The notes: a model not told the origin generated them from the letters alone. A DNA stretch of 50,030 nucleotides from Clostridia bacterium (GCA_017398585.1 JAFQFS010000107.1:1-50030); one strand, 5' to 3'; numbered from the stretch's first letter, positions 33,420-42,070 are shown. Made by a program: numbers and translations.

Positions 33420-33845
33420 TCAGTGCAGATCTTCTTCCTTGAGCAGAGTGCAGCCTTCTGCTTCGAGGATTTCTTCCACGTGATTGTTGTTGTCGACACG
33501 GAGGATAACGTATGCGTTGCCGGTCTCACGGGAGACGAACGCGTACAGATATGCGATGCTGATGTTCTTCGCGGTGGTGATGCGGAGAATGTCGGACAGA
33601 CCGCCGGCGATATCGGGGATCTTTACGCCGACAACGTCGTCTACGGAGACGATATTGCCGTTATCGGAGAGGATCGACGCTGCCTTGGTGGCGTCCTTGA
33701 CGAGCATACGGAGCACGCCGAAGTTGGCGGTATCGGCGATGCTGAACGCGCGGATGTCGATGCGGGCAGCGGCGAGGGTCTTGGTGATTTCGTAAAGAGC
33801 GCCGTTTTTATTTTCCGCAAATACGGATAACTGACGAATTGCCAT
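33420..33845 (-). CDS. ACT-domain protein
   Basis: 141 residues made of two ACT domains (about 3-68: LSVFAENKNGALYEITKTLA, then 70-135: SDILRITTAKNISIAYLYAF). ACT folds bind amino acids or similar ligands and regulate enzymes. This stand-alone form is regularly found next to phenylacetate-CoA ligase genes, as here, and may sense aromatic amino acids or acids (inference). AGGAGG lies five bases before the ATG. Confidence 0.87.
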   Translation of the reverse strand: MAIRQLSVFAENKNGALYEITKTLAAARIDIRAFSIADTANFGVLRMLVKDATKAASILSDNGNIVSVDDVVGVKIPDIAGGLSDILRITTAKNISIAYLYAFVSRETGNAYVILRVDNNNHVEEILEAEGCTLLKEEDLH

Positions 33846-33961
33846 GGTGACCTCCTGTAATGTGGTTGGATTTATGATTGGATGGGAGACGCTCGCGCGG
33901 AATTTGGAGAATACCTCCTTTATTATTATGCAGTCGGGAGGTGGAGCGATCCCCTGTTTGT

Positions 33962-34081
33962 GTCCAGGGTGTTTCGACCACTGCGGTGGTCGACCACTGG
34001 AGAACCGAAGGTTCTCCGGGAGGAACTTCGTTCCTCCGAGGGACAGCTGTCTCTGGACTCTGCGACCTTTTGAAAAAGGTC
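33962..34081. repeat. Branched cluster of perfect short hairpins
   Basis: An outer stem GTCCAG (33962-33967) with CTGGAC (34053-34058) encloses CGACCAC-TGCG-GTGGTCG (33975-33992), GGAGAAC-CGAAG-GTTCTCC (33999-34017), GGAGGAAC-TTC-GTTCCTCC (34019-34037) and a GGGACAGCTGTCTC stem; GACCTTTT/AAAAGGTC (34064-34081) follows. Lies between the ACT and ligase genes and ends in REP element E11. Non-coding; the plus-strand ORFs across it lack ribosome sites. Confidence 0.7.
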
Positions 34082-34149
34082 GATCAAAACTTTTATGCGG
34101 ACAACGTACGGCTTTGGCTTCTGGCGATCTGCACGATACGTTGTTACTA

Positions 34150-34210
34150 TAACAGTTTAAAGTTTTTTGGAAGGGGTTCGGGGAAACCTTTTTGCAAAAA
34201 GGTTTCCCCG
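34150..34210. repeat. REP-like palindrome (E11)
   Basis: CAGTTTAAAGTTTTTTGGAAGGGG then GGGGAAACCTTTTT-GC-AAAAAGGTTTCCCC (34180-34209), 15 bp past the ligase stop codon on the minus strand. Confidence 0.75.
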
Positions 34211-34224
34211 GGAAGCTCCATTTC

Positions 34225-35526
34225 TTAATAAAGCTTTCTCGTGTCGATGACGCGGACTGCCTTGCCTTCGCTGCGGACGATGGACTTGGGTTCGACGACG
34301 GATACCTTTGCGGTGATGCCGAGCATTGCCTTGAGAGCGGTGACGATGTCCGCTTCGATCTTGTGGATGCTGTCGATCTTGTCGGAGAACAGTTCGGGAG
34401 TCATTTCAACCTTGACTTCGAGGCTGTCGGTGGTGCCTGCACGGTCAACGAGGATCTGATAATTGGAGGTGAGACCCTGTGCGAGGAGAACTTCTTCGAT
34501 CTGGGACGGGAATACGTTTACGCCGCGGATGATGAGCATATCGTCGCTGCGTCCCATCGGCTTGGACATCTTGACAAAGGTTCTGCCGCAGGAGCATACA
34601 CCGCGCTTGAGGACAGCGATATCCTTGGTACGGTAACGGAGAAGCGGGAATGCCTTCTTGGTGATGCTGGTGAACACGATTTCGCCGCGGGAACCTTCGG
34701 GGAGAACCTTGCCGGTTTCGGGGTCGATGGTTTCAGCGATGAAGTGGTCTTCGTTGATGTGCATACCGGTCTGTTCTTCGCATTCGAAGGATACGCCAGG
34801 ACCGGAAAGTTCGGTCAGACCGTAAATGTCATATGCCTTGATGCCGAGGCGGCGTTCGAGGTCGTGACGCATTTCTTCGGTCCATGCTTCCGCACCGAAG
34901 ATACCTGCCTTGAGCTTGATCTGGTCACGGAGACCCTTTTCTTCGATGGATTCTGCGAGGTAAGCGGCGTAGGAAGGAGTGCAGCACAGAATGGTCGCGC
35001 CGAGGTCGGTCATGAACTGGAGCTGACGGTCGGTGTTGCCGGAAGACATGGGAAGGGTAAGGCATCCTACCTTATGAGAACCGCCGTTGAGACCGGGGCC
35101 GCCGGTAAAGAGACCGTAACCGTAGCAGACCTGGCAGACGTCGTCCTTGGTTGCACCGACGGCGACGAGCGCACGTGCACAGCAGTCTTCCCAGAGGTCA
35201 ATGTCTTCCTGGGTATAGAACGCAACAACGCGCTTGCCGGTGGTGCCGCTTGTGGACTGGATACGTACGCAGTCGGACAGCGGTGCGGACATCAGGCCGT
35301 AAGGATATGCTTCGCGGAGGTCATCCTTGGTGAGGAAGGGGAGCTTCCAGAGGTCATCGCGGGACTGGATGTCGCCGGGTTCGAGACCGACCGCCTTCAT
35401 CTTGTTGCGGTAGTATTCGTTGTTGTTCCATACGTGGTTGACGGTGTTGACGAGACGTTCGTCCTGCCATGCGCGGATCTGCTCGTAGGACGCGGTTTCA
35501 ATCTCTTTCTGATAGTATGCAGCCAT
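34225..35526 (-). CDS. paaK: Phenylacetate-CoA ligase
   Basis: 433 residues, the usual size. AMP-forming ligase of the ANL superfamily that activates phenylacetate or related aryl acids. Motifs: QSTSGTTGKRVVAFYT-type P-loop, YGYGLFTGGPGLNGG, IYGLTELSGPGVSFEC, and the hinge RSDDMLIIRGVNVFPSQIEE. The second half carries the C-terminal lid (TSNYQILVDRAG). In gut Clostridia this enzyme usually sits with an ACT-domain gene and indolepyruvate oxidoreductase; only the ACT gene is present here. ATG 35526 has GAAAGGA 13 bases upstream, a long spacing. Confidence 0.9.
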   Translation of the reverse strand: MAAYYQKEIETASYEQIRAWQDERLVNTVNHVWNNNEYYRNKMKAVGLEPGDIQSRDDLWKLPFLTKDDLREAYPYGLMSAPLSDCVRIQSTSGTTGKRVVAFYTQEDIDLWEDCCARALVAVGATKDDVCQVCYGYGLFTGGPGLNGGSHKVGCLTLPMSSGNTDRQLQFMTDLGATILCCTPSYAAYLAESIEEKGLRDQIKLKAGIFGAEAWTEEMRHDLERRLGIKAYDIYGLTELSGPGVSFECEEQTGMHINEDHFIAETIDPETGKVLPEGSRGEIVFTSITKKAFPLLRYRTKDIAVLKRGVCSCGRTFVKMSKPMGRSDDMLIIRGVNVFPSQIEEVLLAQGLTSNYQILVDRAGTTDSLEVKVEMTPELFSDKIDSIHKIEADIVTALKAMLGITAKVSVVEPKSIVRSEGKAVRVIDTRKLY

Positions 35527-35581
35527 GATATATAGAAATCCTTTCGTTGGATGAAATAGGTGTGGAAATGAACTGCCTACT

Positions 35582-35610
35582 ATTAAAGCACAAACACCTG
35601 CCGATGTCAA
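35582..35610 (-). promoter_or_regulatory. Promoter of paaK
   Basis: Minus strand TTGACA (35605-35610), 17 bp, TTTAAT (35582-35587). Confidence 0.65.
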
Positions 35611-35689
35611 TATCTATGCGTGAAAATTCATGAAAAAATCCATAAAAAGGAATAAAGTTTGTGTATAACTGTATATTGTTGAATAAATA

Positions 35690-35723
35690 AACATAAACAG
35701 GCGGCAGAAAAATCTGCCGCCTG
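35690..35723 (-). terminator. Terminator of the Gfo/Idh/MocA gene
   Basis: CAGGCGGCAGA with TCTGCCGCCTG, then a T-rich tail on the minus strand, 11 bp past the stop codon. Confidence 0.75.
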
Positions 35724-35734
35724 CGGGATGAAAC

Positions 35735-36841
35735 TTAGTCAAGAATACCCTTAACTTCGGGCTTCACCATGGGGATGCCGCGTTCGTAGTGGGTAGTGAG
35801 CTTGATGCGGCGGCCTTCGTCGGAGGACTTGCCGATCATGGTCATGATTTCGAGAACGTGTTCGGTCTGGGTGTAGTCGCAGCGGGACTTACGGCCGTCG
35901 GCGATGGACTTCGCCATATCGGCGAGACCGAGGGCACGGCTGTTCTGTTCGTAATCGAAGCCGTCGATAGCGATTTCGGTCCACTTGCCGTCCTTGAGGA
36001 GCTTTACGGGACCGCCGAAGCCGTTCGGGTCGGGTACGGAGAGGGTACCTTCGGTACCGTAGATATCGATGCGGCAGCCGTCGCCGCCGTAGATATCGAA
36101 GGTGGTGAAGATGGTACCGACTGCGCCGTTGTCGAACATAAGGGTACCGGTTACGTAGGTATCCACATCAACGTCAACGACTTCGCCGTAGTGGGGCTGG
36201 CTGGTGATGGTACGGGTCGGGAAGGACTTCTTCGCAACGCCGGAAACTTCGGAAACGCCGCCCATGAGGTTAACGAGTGCGGTGATGTAGTAGGGACCCA
36301 TATCGAGCATGGGGCCGCCGCCGAACTTGTAGTAGAATTCCGGGTCCGGATGCCAGCTTTCGTGGCCGTGGCAGGTCATTGCTGCAACTGCGCCGATCGG
36401 GGTGCCGATTGCGCCTTCGTCGATGACCTTACGAGCGGTCTGGATGCCGGCGCCCATGAAGGTATCCGGTGCACCGCCGAGGTAGAGACCCTTTTCCTGT
36501 GCGAGGCGGACGAGCTCAACGCCTTCTTCGAAGGTTGCGCCGAGGGGCTTTTCACAGTAAACGTGCTTGCCGGCGAGGAGAGCGGCCTTGGAAACTTCGA
36601 AGTGTTCGTACGGACGGGTGATATTCAGAACGAGGTCAACTTCCGGGTCAGCGAATGCGTCGTGCATGGTTTCGTACAGCTTCGGAACGTTGTACTTCTT
36701 CTGTGCGTTTTCTGCGCGTTCACGGATGAGGTCGCAGACGCCGATGAGCTTAATTTCCTTGAAAACCTTTGTGATGTTTTCGAGATAGATGCCGGAGATC
36801 GCGCCGACACCGATCATTGCAATACCGATGGTCTTGGACAT
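35735..36841 (-). CDS. Gfo/Idh/MocA family oxidoreductase
   Basis: 368 residues. N-terminal Rossmann domain (IAMIGVGAISGIYLENI), the family HVYCEKPLG with catalytic Lys, and a C-terminal substrate domain with the FGGGPMLDMGPYYITAL block containing the active-site Asp and Tyr/His positions. NAD(P)-dependent dehydrogenase of a sugar or sugar acid; substrate not predictable. ATG 36841 with AAAGGA upstream; the 91-codon extension runs through the structured element and is rejected. It lies downstream of a ThuA-like gene on the same strand; such pairs occur in sugar-degradation loci. Confidence 0.88.
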   Translation of the reverse strand: MSKTIGIAMIGVGAISGIYLENITKVFKEIKLIGVCDLIRERAENAQKKYNVPKLYETMHDAFADPEVDLVLNITRPYEHFEVSKAALLAGKHVYCEKPLGATFEEGVELVRLAQEKGLYLGGAPDTFMGAGIQTARKVIDEGAIGTPIGAVAAMTCHGHESWHPDPEFYYKFGGGPMLDMGPYYITALVNLMGGVSEVSGVAKKSFPTRTITSQPHYGEVVDVDVDTYVTGTLMFDNGAVGTIFTTFDIYGGDGCRIDIYGTEGTLSVPDPNGFGGPVKLLKDGKWTEIAIDGFDYEQNSRALGLADMAKSIADGRKSRCDYTQTEHVLEIMTMIGKSSDEGRRIKLTTHYERGIPMVKPEVKGILD

Positions 36842-36935
36842 GGTGGGGTTCCTTTCATCGCTTTTTTCTATCAAATTTTGAATACCAAATTTATAAGGAG
36901 GAAAAACTCCCTCACGGTCGTTTTTCTTCGATTTT

Positions 36936-37300
36936 ATGCCACTACGCGTGGCGGCGCACAAGAGATCCTCGCGCGGGACCTCTTGTGAATCACCCGCGCC
37001 AGAGGAAGTATCCTCTGGACACCTCTCGTTCTTAAAGCTGTTTAATCCAGTAATAACTCGACACGTACGTTCCGGCGAAGTAGGCAGTAGGATATAGGCT
37101 AACCGCAGAATCACGGTTATAGTTTTGGCTACAAAATATACTGTATCCTTGTCTTCGCGGTTAGCGCTTAATCAGAGAGGTAGTGTCCAGAGGAGGGGAT
37201 CCTTCCCCTCCTTTGGCGCGGGTGATTCCTAAGAGGTCCCGCGCGAGGACCTCTTAGGCGCCCGCCCTGAGACACGAAGTGTCTCGTGCGTTGCGGGCAT
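36936..37300. repeat. Large structured palindromic element, copy 2
   Basis: 365-bp non-coding element matching 2077-2420. Blocks AACTCGACACG (37055), GATATAGGCTAACCGCA (37091) and CGCGGTTAGC (37156) recur; the first two start 36 bp apart in both copies and the second pair 65 versus 66 bp. The left arm (36936-37000) has CACAAGAG...CTCTTGTG, whereas the right arm (37215 on) has CCTAAGAG...CTCTTAGG, so paired bases changed together, supporting a local hairpin. The right arm also carries an extra GAGACAC/GTGTCTC hairpin. Located between ThuA-like and Gfo/Idh/MocA genes. Confidence 0.8.
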
Positions 37301-37309
37301 CAATTTTAG

Positions 37310-37335
37310 AAAAAAGCTCCTGCAGGAGCTTTTTT
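37310..37335. terminator. Bidirectional terminator after the ThuA-like gene
   Basis: AAAAAAGCTCC-TGCA-GGAGCTTTTTT; perfect stem with T run on both strands, 27 bp past the stop codon. Confidence 0.8.
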
Positions 37336-37361
37336 CCTCCTTTCACGCCGAAGGCGTGTTC

Positions 37362-38084
37362 TCAATACATCTTCGCGTTGTTCTGATACTTGTCGCCGGA
37401 AAGGCCGTTTGCTTTCGCATATGCCTTGCCTTCGCCTGCCCACAGCATGCCGCGTTCCATCAGGATCGCTGCGTTCGGGGAGTTTACGAATACGTCATCG
37501 TGATGGCCGAGGGAGTTGTAGAATACGCGGCCGCAGCCCCAGTACTTCGTCCAGATTACGGGCATGTCAATGACCTTGTTGGAAGCGTGATAGTAGTTTA
37601 CGAGCGGGAAACGGGTCGTTGCGAGTACTTCGATCGCCGGGTCAACGTGCAGGTAGTAGTGTTCGCTCTTTACCTGGAAATCTTCCAGACCTTCGATCAG
37701 CGGAGAAGAACCGCGGCGGATGTTGACCGTGTATTCCACGCCGTCACCGCCCGGATGGCTTACCCACTGACCACCCGTCATGAACTGCCATTCGGTGTCG
37801 TTGCGGAAGGAGTCGCACATACCGCCGTGGCAGCCTGCGAGACCTACGCCGTATCCGACTGCCTTGCAGACGTTGCGGGTCAGTGCACCGTCGATCTGGC
37901 CGCCTGTCCAGCAGGCAACGATCAGGTCGAGTTCCATGAGCTTGTCAAGGTCACGGAGACATTCGAGGGTGTCGAAAATCTCAACTTCGTAGTCGTTCTT
38001 TTCCAGCATTCCAGCGAAACGCTTGGAAGTCAGCTGCGGCTCGTGTCCGTCCCAGCCGCCCTGGAAGATCAATGCTTTTTTCAT
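37362..38084 (-). CDS. ThuA-domain protein
   Basis: 240 residues with a class I glutamine-amidotransferase-like fold of the trehalose-utilization (ThuA) family. Visible marks: LIFQGGWDGHEP at the start, GYGVGLAGCHGGMCDSF in the nucleophile-elbow position, GGQWVSHPGGDGVEYTV, and RVFYNSLGHHDDVF near the end. Some members are 3-keto-sugar hydrolases or isomerases acting with Gfo/Idh/MocA dehydrogenases, which fits its neighbour. AAGGAG precedes the ATG and a promoter lies about 50 bp upstream. The end is followed by a strong terminator. Confidence 0.85.
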   Translation of the reverse strand: MKKALIFQGGWDGHEPQLTSKRFAGMLEKNDYEVEIFDTLECLRDLDKLMELDLIVACWTGGQIDGALTRNVCKAVGYGVGLAGCHGGMCDSFRNDTEWQFMTGGQWVSHPGGDGVEYTVNIRRGSSPLIEGLEDFQVKSEHYYLHVDPAIEVLATTRFPLVNYYHASNKVIDMPVIWTKYWGCGRVFYNSLGHHDDVFVNSPNAAILMERGMLWAGEGKAYAKANGLSGDKYQNNAKMY

Positions 38085-38134
38085 GATTGGTTCTCCTTTT
38101 TTAATAAGAGTTGGATTTTTTTATTTATAGACTA

Positions 38135-38163
38135 ATCATAACAAAAATGCGGGAGCAAGTCAA
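38135..38163 (-). promoter_or_regulatory. Promoter of the ThuA-like gene
   Basis: Minus strand TTGACT (38158-38163), 17 bp, TATGAT (38135-38140). Confidence 0.7.
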
Positions 38164-38209
38164 GGGGGAGTTGTGAATTTTATGAAGTTCTGCAGAATTG
38201 ACCGAAACA

Positions 38210-38235
38210 AAAACAGGCCCCCCGGAGGGGGCCTG
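38210..38235 (-). terminator. Terminator of solute-binding gene 2
   Basis: GGCCCCCTCCGGGGGGCC stem with TGTTTTTGTTT after it on the minus strand, 20 bp past the stop. Confidence 0.8.
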
Positions 38236-38255
38236 GCGGATGGATTCGGTTTTGC

Positions 38256-39776
38256 TTACGGATTGCGGTTCATAACGTCTGCGTACTTTTCAACAGACTT
38301 GTCCATCATCTTCTGGAACGCACGTTCGGACTTCGCCCAGGTGGAGGCGAGGTTGCCGGTACCGTTGGTGATGACGCCTGCAATGCTGCCTGCCATGGAA
38401 CCGTAGTTCGCGATCAGACCGAGGTCGTAGATACGGCTCGCGAGAATGATGTCGAGCATTTCCGCGGATTCGGTGTCACGCATGTACTTGTAGGTCAGAG
38501 CAACGTCGTAGTATGCCGGGGTAACGGTATACATGGACTTTGCAGCGAACGCTTCGATGATCGCGCCTGCGAATTCGTAGTCGGTCTGGCTGACGGGGAT
38601 GCAGACGCCGCGGCCTGCGGAGGTGTGAACGAGGTTATAGTAACCGTCCTGGGTTTCGTCGTACTTCGGCCACGGAACGAGACCGAATTCGGTTTCACTT
38701 TCTCTCATACGGATGATGCACTGCATAACTTCGCCGTAGAAGAGGGAGCGGCCTTCTTCAAATACCGCACGGATATCGTCCGGAACGGTGGATTCGTAAC
38801 CGGTCAGGAAGGTGATGCTCTTGTCGCCCATGATCTTTGCGGCAACTTCGACAACGCCGGAGAGACGGTTGATGTCGGAAAGCGCGATCAGGTTGTGCTG
38901 AGCGTCCTGGGTGACGAGTTTTTCGCCGGACGCGTACATGAGAGCGCGGGAGGAGTAGTCGGAGGTGATGAAGCCGAACTTGTCGTCCTTCCACTTGAGG
39001 GTGCCGTCGCCGTTCATGTCGACCGCCGCCTGGCTCATCATGTCGTAGAACTTGTCGTAGGTCCAGCGGTCTTCGCGGACGAGATCGTAGAGGCTTTCGA
39101 GCTGGAGGTCTTCCGCGTACTGCTTGCCGAACATGAGAACCCACGTTGCGTCGTTGTCGACGATGGTGATGTCACCGGTCGCGAGGAAGACGCCGCCCAT
39201 GAGGTTCATGTCTTCAACGCCGCGCTGGTCCCACCACGGCTGTTCGAGGTTGATGTACGGCATGTCATAGAGATTGTGGAGGTTGCCGCCGGCTGCGAGG
39301 TTTGCACCGTTTTCGAAGTGGGTCATTGCCGCGTCAAATGCGCCGGAACCTGCCTTTACTTCGGTCTGGATTTCGGCGAGGGTGGTGCCGGAGGTCTTAT
39401 ATTCGTTGATCTGGACGTTGTAGGTTTCGTTGATGAACAGGTTGCGTTCCATAACGGCGTCGTTGATGACGTCGCCGTTGAGTTCTTCGACCCAGACGTC
39501 AAAGGTTTCCCAGTCTTCACCGTTGGTATCGCCGATACCGGAGGTCAGGAAGATAAAGTCACGGCCTTCGAAGTCAAGTGCGGGGATGTCGGGAAGGATC
39601 TCCGCTTCTTCCTCTTCGACAGCGACGGTTTCTTCGTCTGCGGAAGGAGTGGTGTTGGTCGGTGTGGTTTCGTTTGCGGTGGTTTCCGAATTGTCAGCCG
39701 CGTTTTCCGAACATGCGGCGAGCGTCGGGAGAACCATCAGGAGAGCGATGAGCAGTGTGAGAGCGCGTTTTTTCAT
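38256..39776 (-). CDS. Extracellular solute-binding lipoprotein (ABC type), paralogue 2
   Basis: 506 residues. Signal peptide with lipobox LAAC, an acidic Thr/Glu-rich linker, and a large sugar-binding-like domain. Shares with the copies at 26381 and 44524 the VEELNGDVINDAVMERNLFI block, a DMNGDGTLKWKDD Ca-site-like loop, and the Tyr-rich C-terminal helices (YDVALTYKYMRDTESAEMLD). No transporter subunits are adjacent. The ATG has a weak GGAG site; the promoter is a near-consensus TTGACT/TATAAT. The signal sequence length and lipobox place it on the outer face of the membrane. Confidence 0.88.
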   Translation of the reverse strand: MKKRALTLLIALLMVLPTLAACSENAADNSETTANETTPTNTTPSADEETVAVEEEEAEILPDIPALDFEGRDFIFLTSGIGDTNGEDWETFDVWVEELNGDVINDAVMERNLFINETYNVQINEYKTSGTTLAEIQTEVKAGSGAFDAAMTHFENGANLAAGGNLHNLYDMPYINLEQPWWDQRGVEDMNLMGGVFLATGDITIVDNDATWVLMFGKQYAEDLQLESLYDLVREDRWTYDKFYDMMSQAAVDMNGDGTLKWKDDKFGFITSDYSSRALMYASGEKLVTQDAQHNLIALSDINRLSGVVEVAAKIMGDKSITFLTGYESTVPDDIRAVFEEGRSLFYGEVMQCIIRMRESETEFGLVPWPKYDETQDGYYNLVHTSAGRGVCIPVSQTDYEFAGAIIEAFAAKSMYTVTPAYYDVALTYKYMRDTESAEMLDIILASRIYDLGLIANYGSMAGSIAGVITNGTGNLASTWAKSERAFQKMMDKSVEKYADVMNRNP

Positions 39777-39833
39777 GGGAGACTCCTTTATGGTGAAAAA
39801 ATAGTTATTCGGTTAATTGGGATTTGTTCCTTT

Positions 39834-39862
39834 ATTATAAAGGAAGCGGGGAAGAAAGTCAA
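39834..39862 (-). promoter_or_regulatory. Promoter of solute-binding gene 2
   Basis: Minus strand TTGACT (39857-39862), 17 bp, TATAAT (39834-39839). Confidence 0.75.
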
Positions 39863-40025
39863 GGATTTTGTGCGGATTTTTACAAGAATTTATAAATACC
39901 GCATAAATACAGGGGATACGGAGGTCGGGGAGAGGGGACAGCGCGGGGGAAGAAGGTATCGTGAAAATGCGCAAAAAAATATCCGGGGAAAGGGGAAATT
40001 TCGTATCCTCAAAAGGGGAGATTTA

Positions 40026-40034
40026 TGTTATAAT
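40026..40034 (+). promoter_or_regulatory. Extended -10 element upstream of the PurF-like gene
   Basis: TGTTATAAT is an extended -10; the -35 region (TCCTCA) is poor. Confidence 0.55.
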
Positions 40035-40070
40035 AAAGCATACTATTTTTTAATGATGATGGAGCGATAT

Positions 40071-41483
40071 ATGGGCGGATTTTTCGGGACAGCATTACGG
40101 GAAGACTGTGTGTTTGACATGTTCTACGGGGTGGACTATCACTCTCACCTCGGGACGCGCCGTGCGGGGCTGGCGGTGTACAGCGACGAATTCGGGTTTG
40201 ACAAAGCGATCCATGACATTGAGAACACACCGTTCCGGACGAAGTTTACGAGCGAAGCGAACTCGATGCGCGGGAACCTCGGGATCGGATGTATCTCCGA
40301 CTACGAGGCGCAGCCGATCCTGGTCCGCTCGCACCACGGCACATTTGCGATCACAACGGTTGGGAAGATCAACAACTCGGCGGAGATCGTGGAAACGATT
40401 CTGAAAGACCGGGTACACTTCTTCGAGATGCAGAACGGAGAGATCAACCAGACGGAACTTGCGGCGGCGATCATCAACCAGAAGGACAACTTCATTGAAG
40501 GGATCCGGTACGTACAGGAGTTGGTGGATGGTTCGCTGTCGATGATGATTCTGACGCCGAAGGGGATCTACGCGGCACGCGACCGTCTCGGACGTACGCC
40601 GGTGGTGCTTGGAAAGAAAGAGGAAGGGTACTGTGCAAGTTTCGAAAGTTTTGCGTACCTGAACCTCGGTTACAGCGACTACAGGGAACTCGGTCCGGGC
40701 GAAATCGTCGTGATGACGCCGGAAGGGGTCAAAACGCTGGTGGCGCCGGGCACGGACATGAAGATCTGTGCGTTTCTGTGGGTTTACTACGGCTATCCGT
40801 CCTCGTCCTACGAAGGGCTGAGTGTGGAATCGATGCGCGTATTATGCGGGCGTCATCTGGCGAAGCGGGACAAGGGAAAGATCGAGCCGGATCTTGTTGC
40901 GGGTGTTCCGGACTCCGGCATTGCGCATGCGATCGGATATGCGAACGAATCGGGCATTCCGTTTGCGAGACCGTTTGTTAAGTACACGCCGACGTGGCCC
41001 CGTTCGTTCACGCCGACGCACCAGAGCAAGCGCGCGCTGATTGCGAAGATGAAGCTGATCCCGATCCACGATTTAATAGAAGAGAAGAAGCTGCTCCTGA
41101 TCGACGACTCGATCGTACGCGGCACGCAGCTCCGCGAAACAACGGAATTCCTCTACACGAGCGGCGCGAAGGAAGTTCACATCCGTACGGGCTGTCCGCC
41201 GGTCATGTACGGCTGCCGTTACCTGAACTTCTCCCGTTCCAACTCTGAAATGGAACTCATCACCCGTCGTGTTATCCGTGAACTTGAGGGCGGTGACCCG
41301 CCGGAAGAGGTTCTCCGCCAGTATTCCGACCCGAACAGCGAAAAATACGATGCCATGCTCGAACGCATCCGCGAAAAACTTCACTTTACCTCCCTCCAGT
41401 ACTGCCGTCTCGACGACTTGCTCGATTCCATCGGGCTTGATGCCTCCAAGGTGTGCACGTACTGCTGGGATGGGAAAAAGTGA
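40071..41483 (+). CDS. PurF-like amidophosphoribosyltransferase lacking the N-terminal Cys
   Basis: 470 residues. N-terminal Ntn-type glutaminase fold and C-terminal phosphoribosyltransferase domain (PRPP loop LLLIDDSIVRGTQL, residues 342-355), also GVPDSGIAHAIGYANESGIP. In PurF the mature N-terminus is Cys in CGxFG; here the start is MGGFFG, so the nucleophile is Gly and glutaminase activity is unlikely. Four cysteines (233, 382, 462, 465) sit where Fe-S ligands occur in the B. subtilis-type enzyme. It may use free ammonia, or regulate. GGAG six bases before ATG 40071 fixes the start; the ORF extending upstream to 38625 is antisense to another gene and is rejected. Confidence 0.85.
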   Translation: MGGFFGTALREDCVFDMFYGVDYHSHLGTRRAGLAVYSDEFGFDKAIHDIENTPFRTKFTSEANSMRGNLGIGCISDYEAQPILVRSHHGTFAITTVGKINNSAEIVETILKDRVHFFEMQNGEINQTELAAAIINQKDNFIEGIRYVQELVDGSLSMMILTPKGIYAARDRLGRTPVVLGKKEEGYCASFESFAYLNLGYSDYRELGPGEIVVMTPEGVKTLVAPGTDMKICAFLWVYYGYPSSSYEGLSVESMRVLCGRHLAKRDKGKIEPDLVAGVPDSGIAHAIGYANESGIPFARPFVKYTPTWPRSFTPTHQSKRALIAKMKLIPIHDLIEEKKLLLIDDSIVRGTQLRETTEFLYTSGAKEVHIRTGCPPVMYGCRYLNFSRSNSEMELITRRVIRELEGGDPPEEVLRQYSDPNSEKYDAMLERIREKLHFTSLQYCRLDDLLDSIGLDASKVCTYCWDGKK

Positions 41484-41505
41484 GTTTGTCTGTCAAATAA
41501 AGTTT

Positions 41506-41580
41506 CTTTCAGGGAACCTTTTCAGAGGAAAGGTTCCCTGAAACCTTGCTGAGCAAGTCTTCTGAACTCCCTTCCAAACC
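41506..41580. repeat. REP-like palindrome (E12), diverged
   Basis: AGGGAACCTTTTC and complement (41511-41540), then a CTTGCTGAGCAAG hairpin and CTCCCTTCCAAACC. A plausible terminator for the PurF-like gene. Confidence 0.6.
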
Positions 41581-41644
41581 TCTATGAACTGCGGGGCGAT
41601 ATGGAGGTGGAAATTTGGTATAAAGACATGAAGAACAGAACGTC

Positions 41645-41676
41645 AAAAAACGACTCCATGGAAGGAGTCGTTTTTT
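41645..41676 (-). terminator. Terminator of rnpB
   Basis: AAAAAACGACTCC-loop-GGAGTCGTTTTTT immediately follows the RNase P RNA 3' end on the minus strand. Confidence 0.85.
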
Positions 41677-42066
41677 CGGCAGGCTTGTAAGCCGGGTTCT
41701 GTACGTATTGAATTACGTGACTGCCATCTATCTGTGACGCACGTTGCCGTGCGCCTTACAGCCACCTGTGCGGTCATATCGGGCAGATACAGGCGTGTTT
41801 CAGCCTCCGCACATACGGTGTTGCATCGGATAGGGTTTACATTTGCACACAGTTGCCTGTCGTGCCGGTGAGCTTTTACCTCGCCTTTCCATCTGTACCT
41901 GCCGGAACAGCGTGAACTGTCCCGAAACATCGGTAGTCTATTTCTGTTGCACTTTCCCGGAGGTTCCCCTCGGCGGACGTTATCCGTTATCCTGCCCTGC
42001 GATGCCCGGACTTTCCTCATGCCAATACCTTTCGGCAACATGACACGCGGCAGTCCCACCTGCAAC
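41677..42066 (-). ncRNA. rnpB: RNase P RNA, bacterial class A
   Basis: About 390 nt catalytic RNA that cuts 5' leaders from pre-tRNAs. On the minus strand the conserved CR-I GAGGAAAGTCCGGGC is near the 5' end, and ACAGAACCCGGCTTACA near the 3' end, as in all bacterial RNase P RNAs; GCAGGT and GCCTGC at the ends can form P1. Type A, since the long P12-P15 region and CCGGCACGACAGG are present. End points are approximate by a few bases. A perfect promoter and a strong terminator flank it. Confidence 0.95.
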
Positions 42067-42070
42067 GTTT

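Noticed and set aside
33844..34228. Overlapping plus-strand ORFs of about 100 codons upstream of E11
   Set aside because: They translate hairpin and REP sequence, lack ribosome sites and resemble no protein.
38625..40070. Upstream extension of the PurF-like frame to 952 codons
   Set aside because: The extension is antisense to solute-binding gene 2 and its promoter. GGAG before ATG 40071 and the family start there fix the true beginning.
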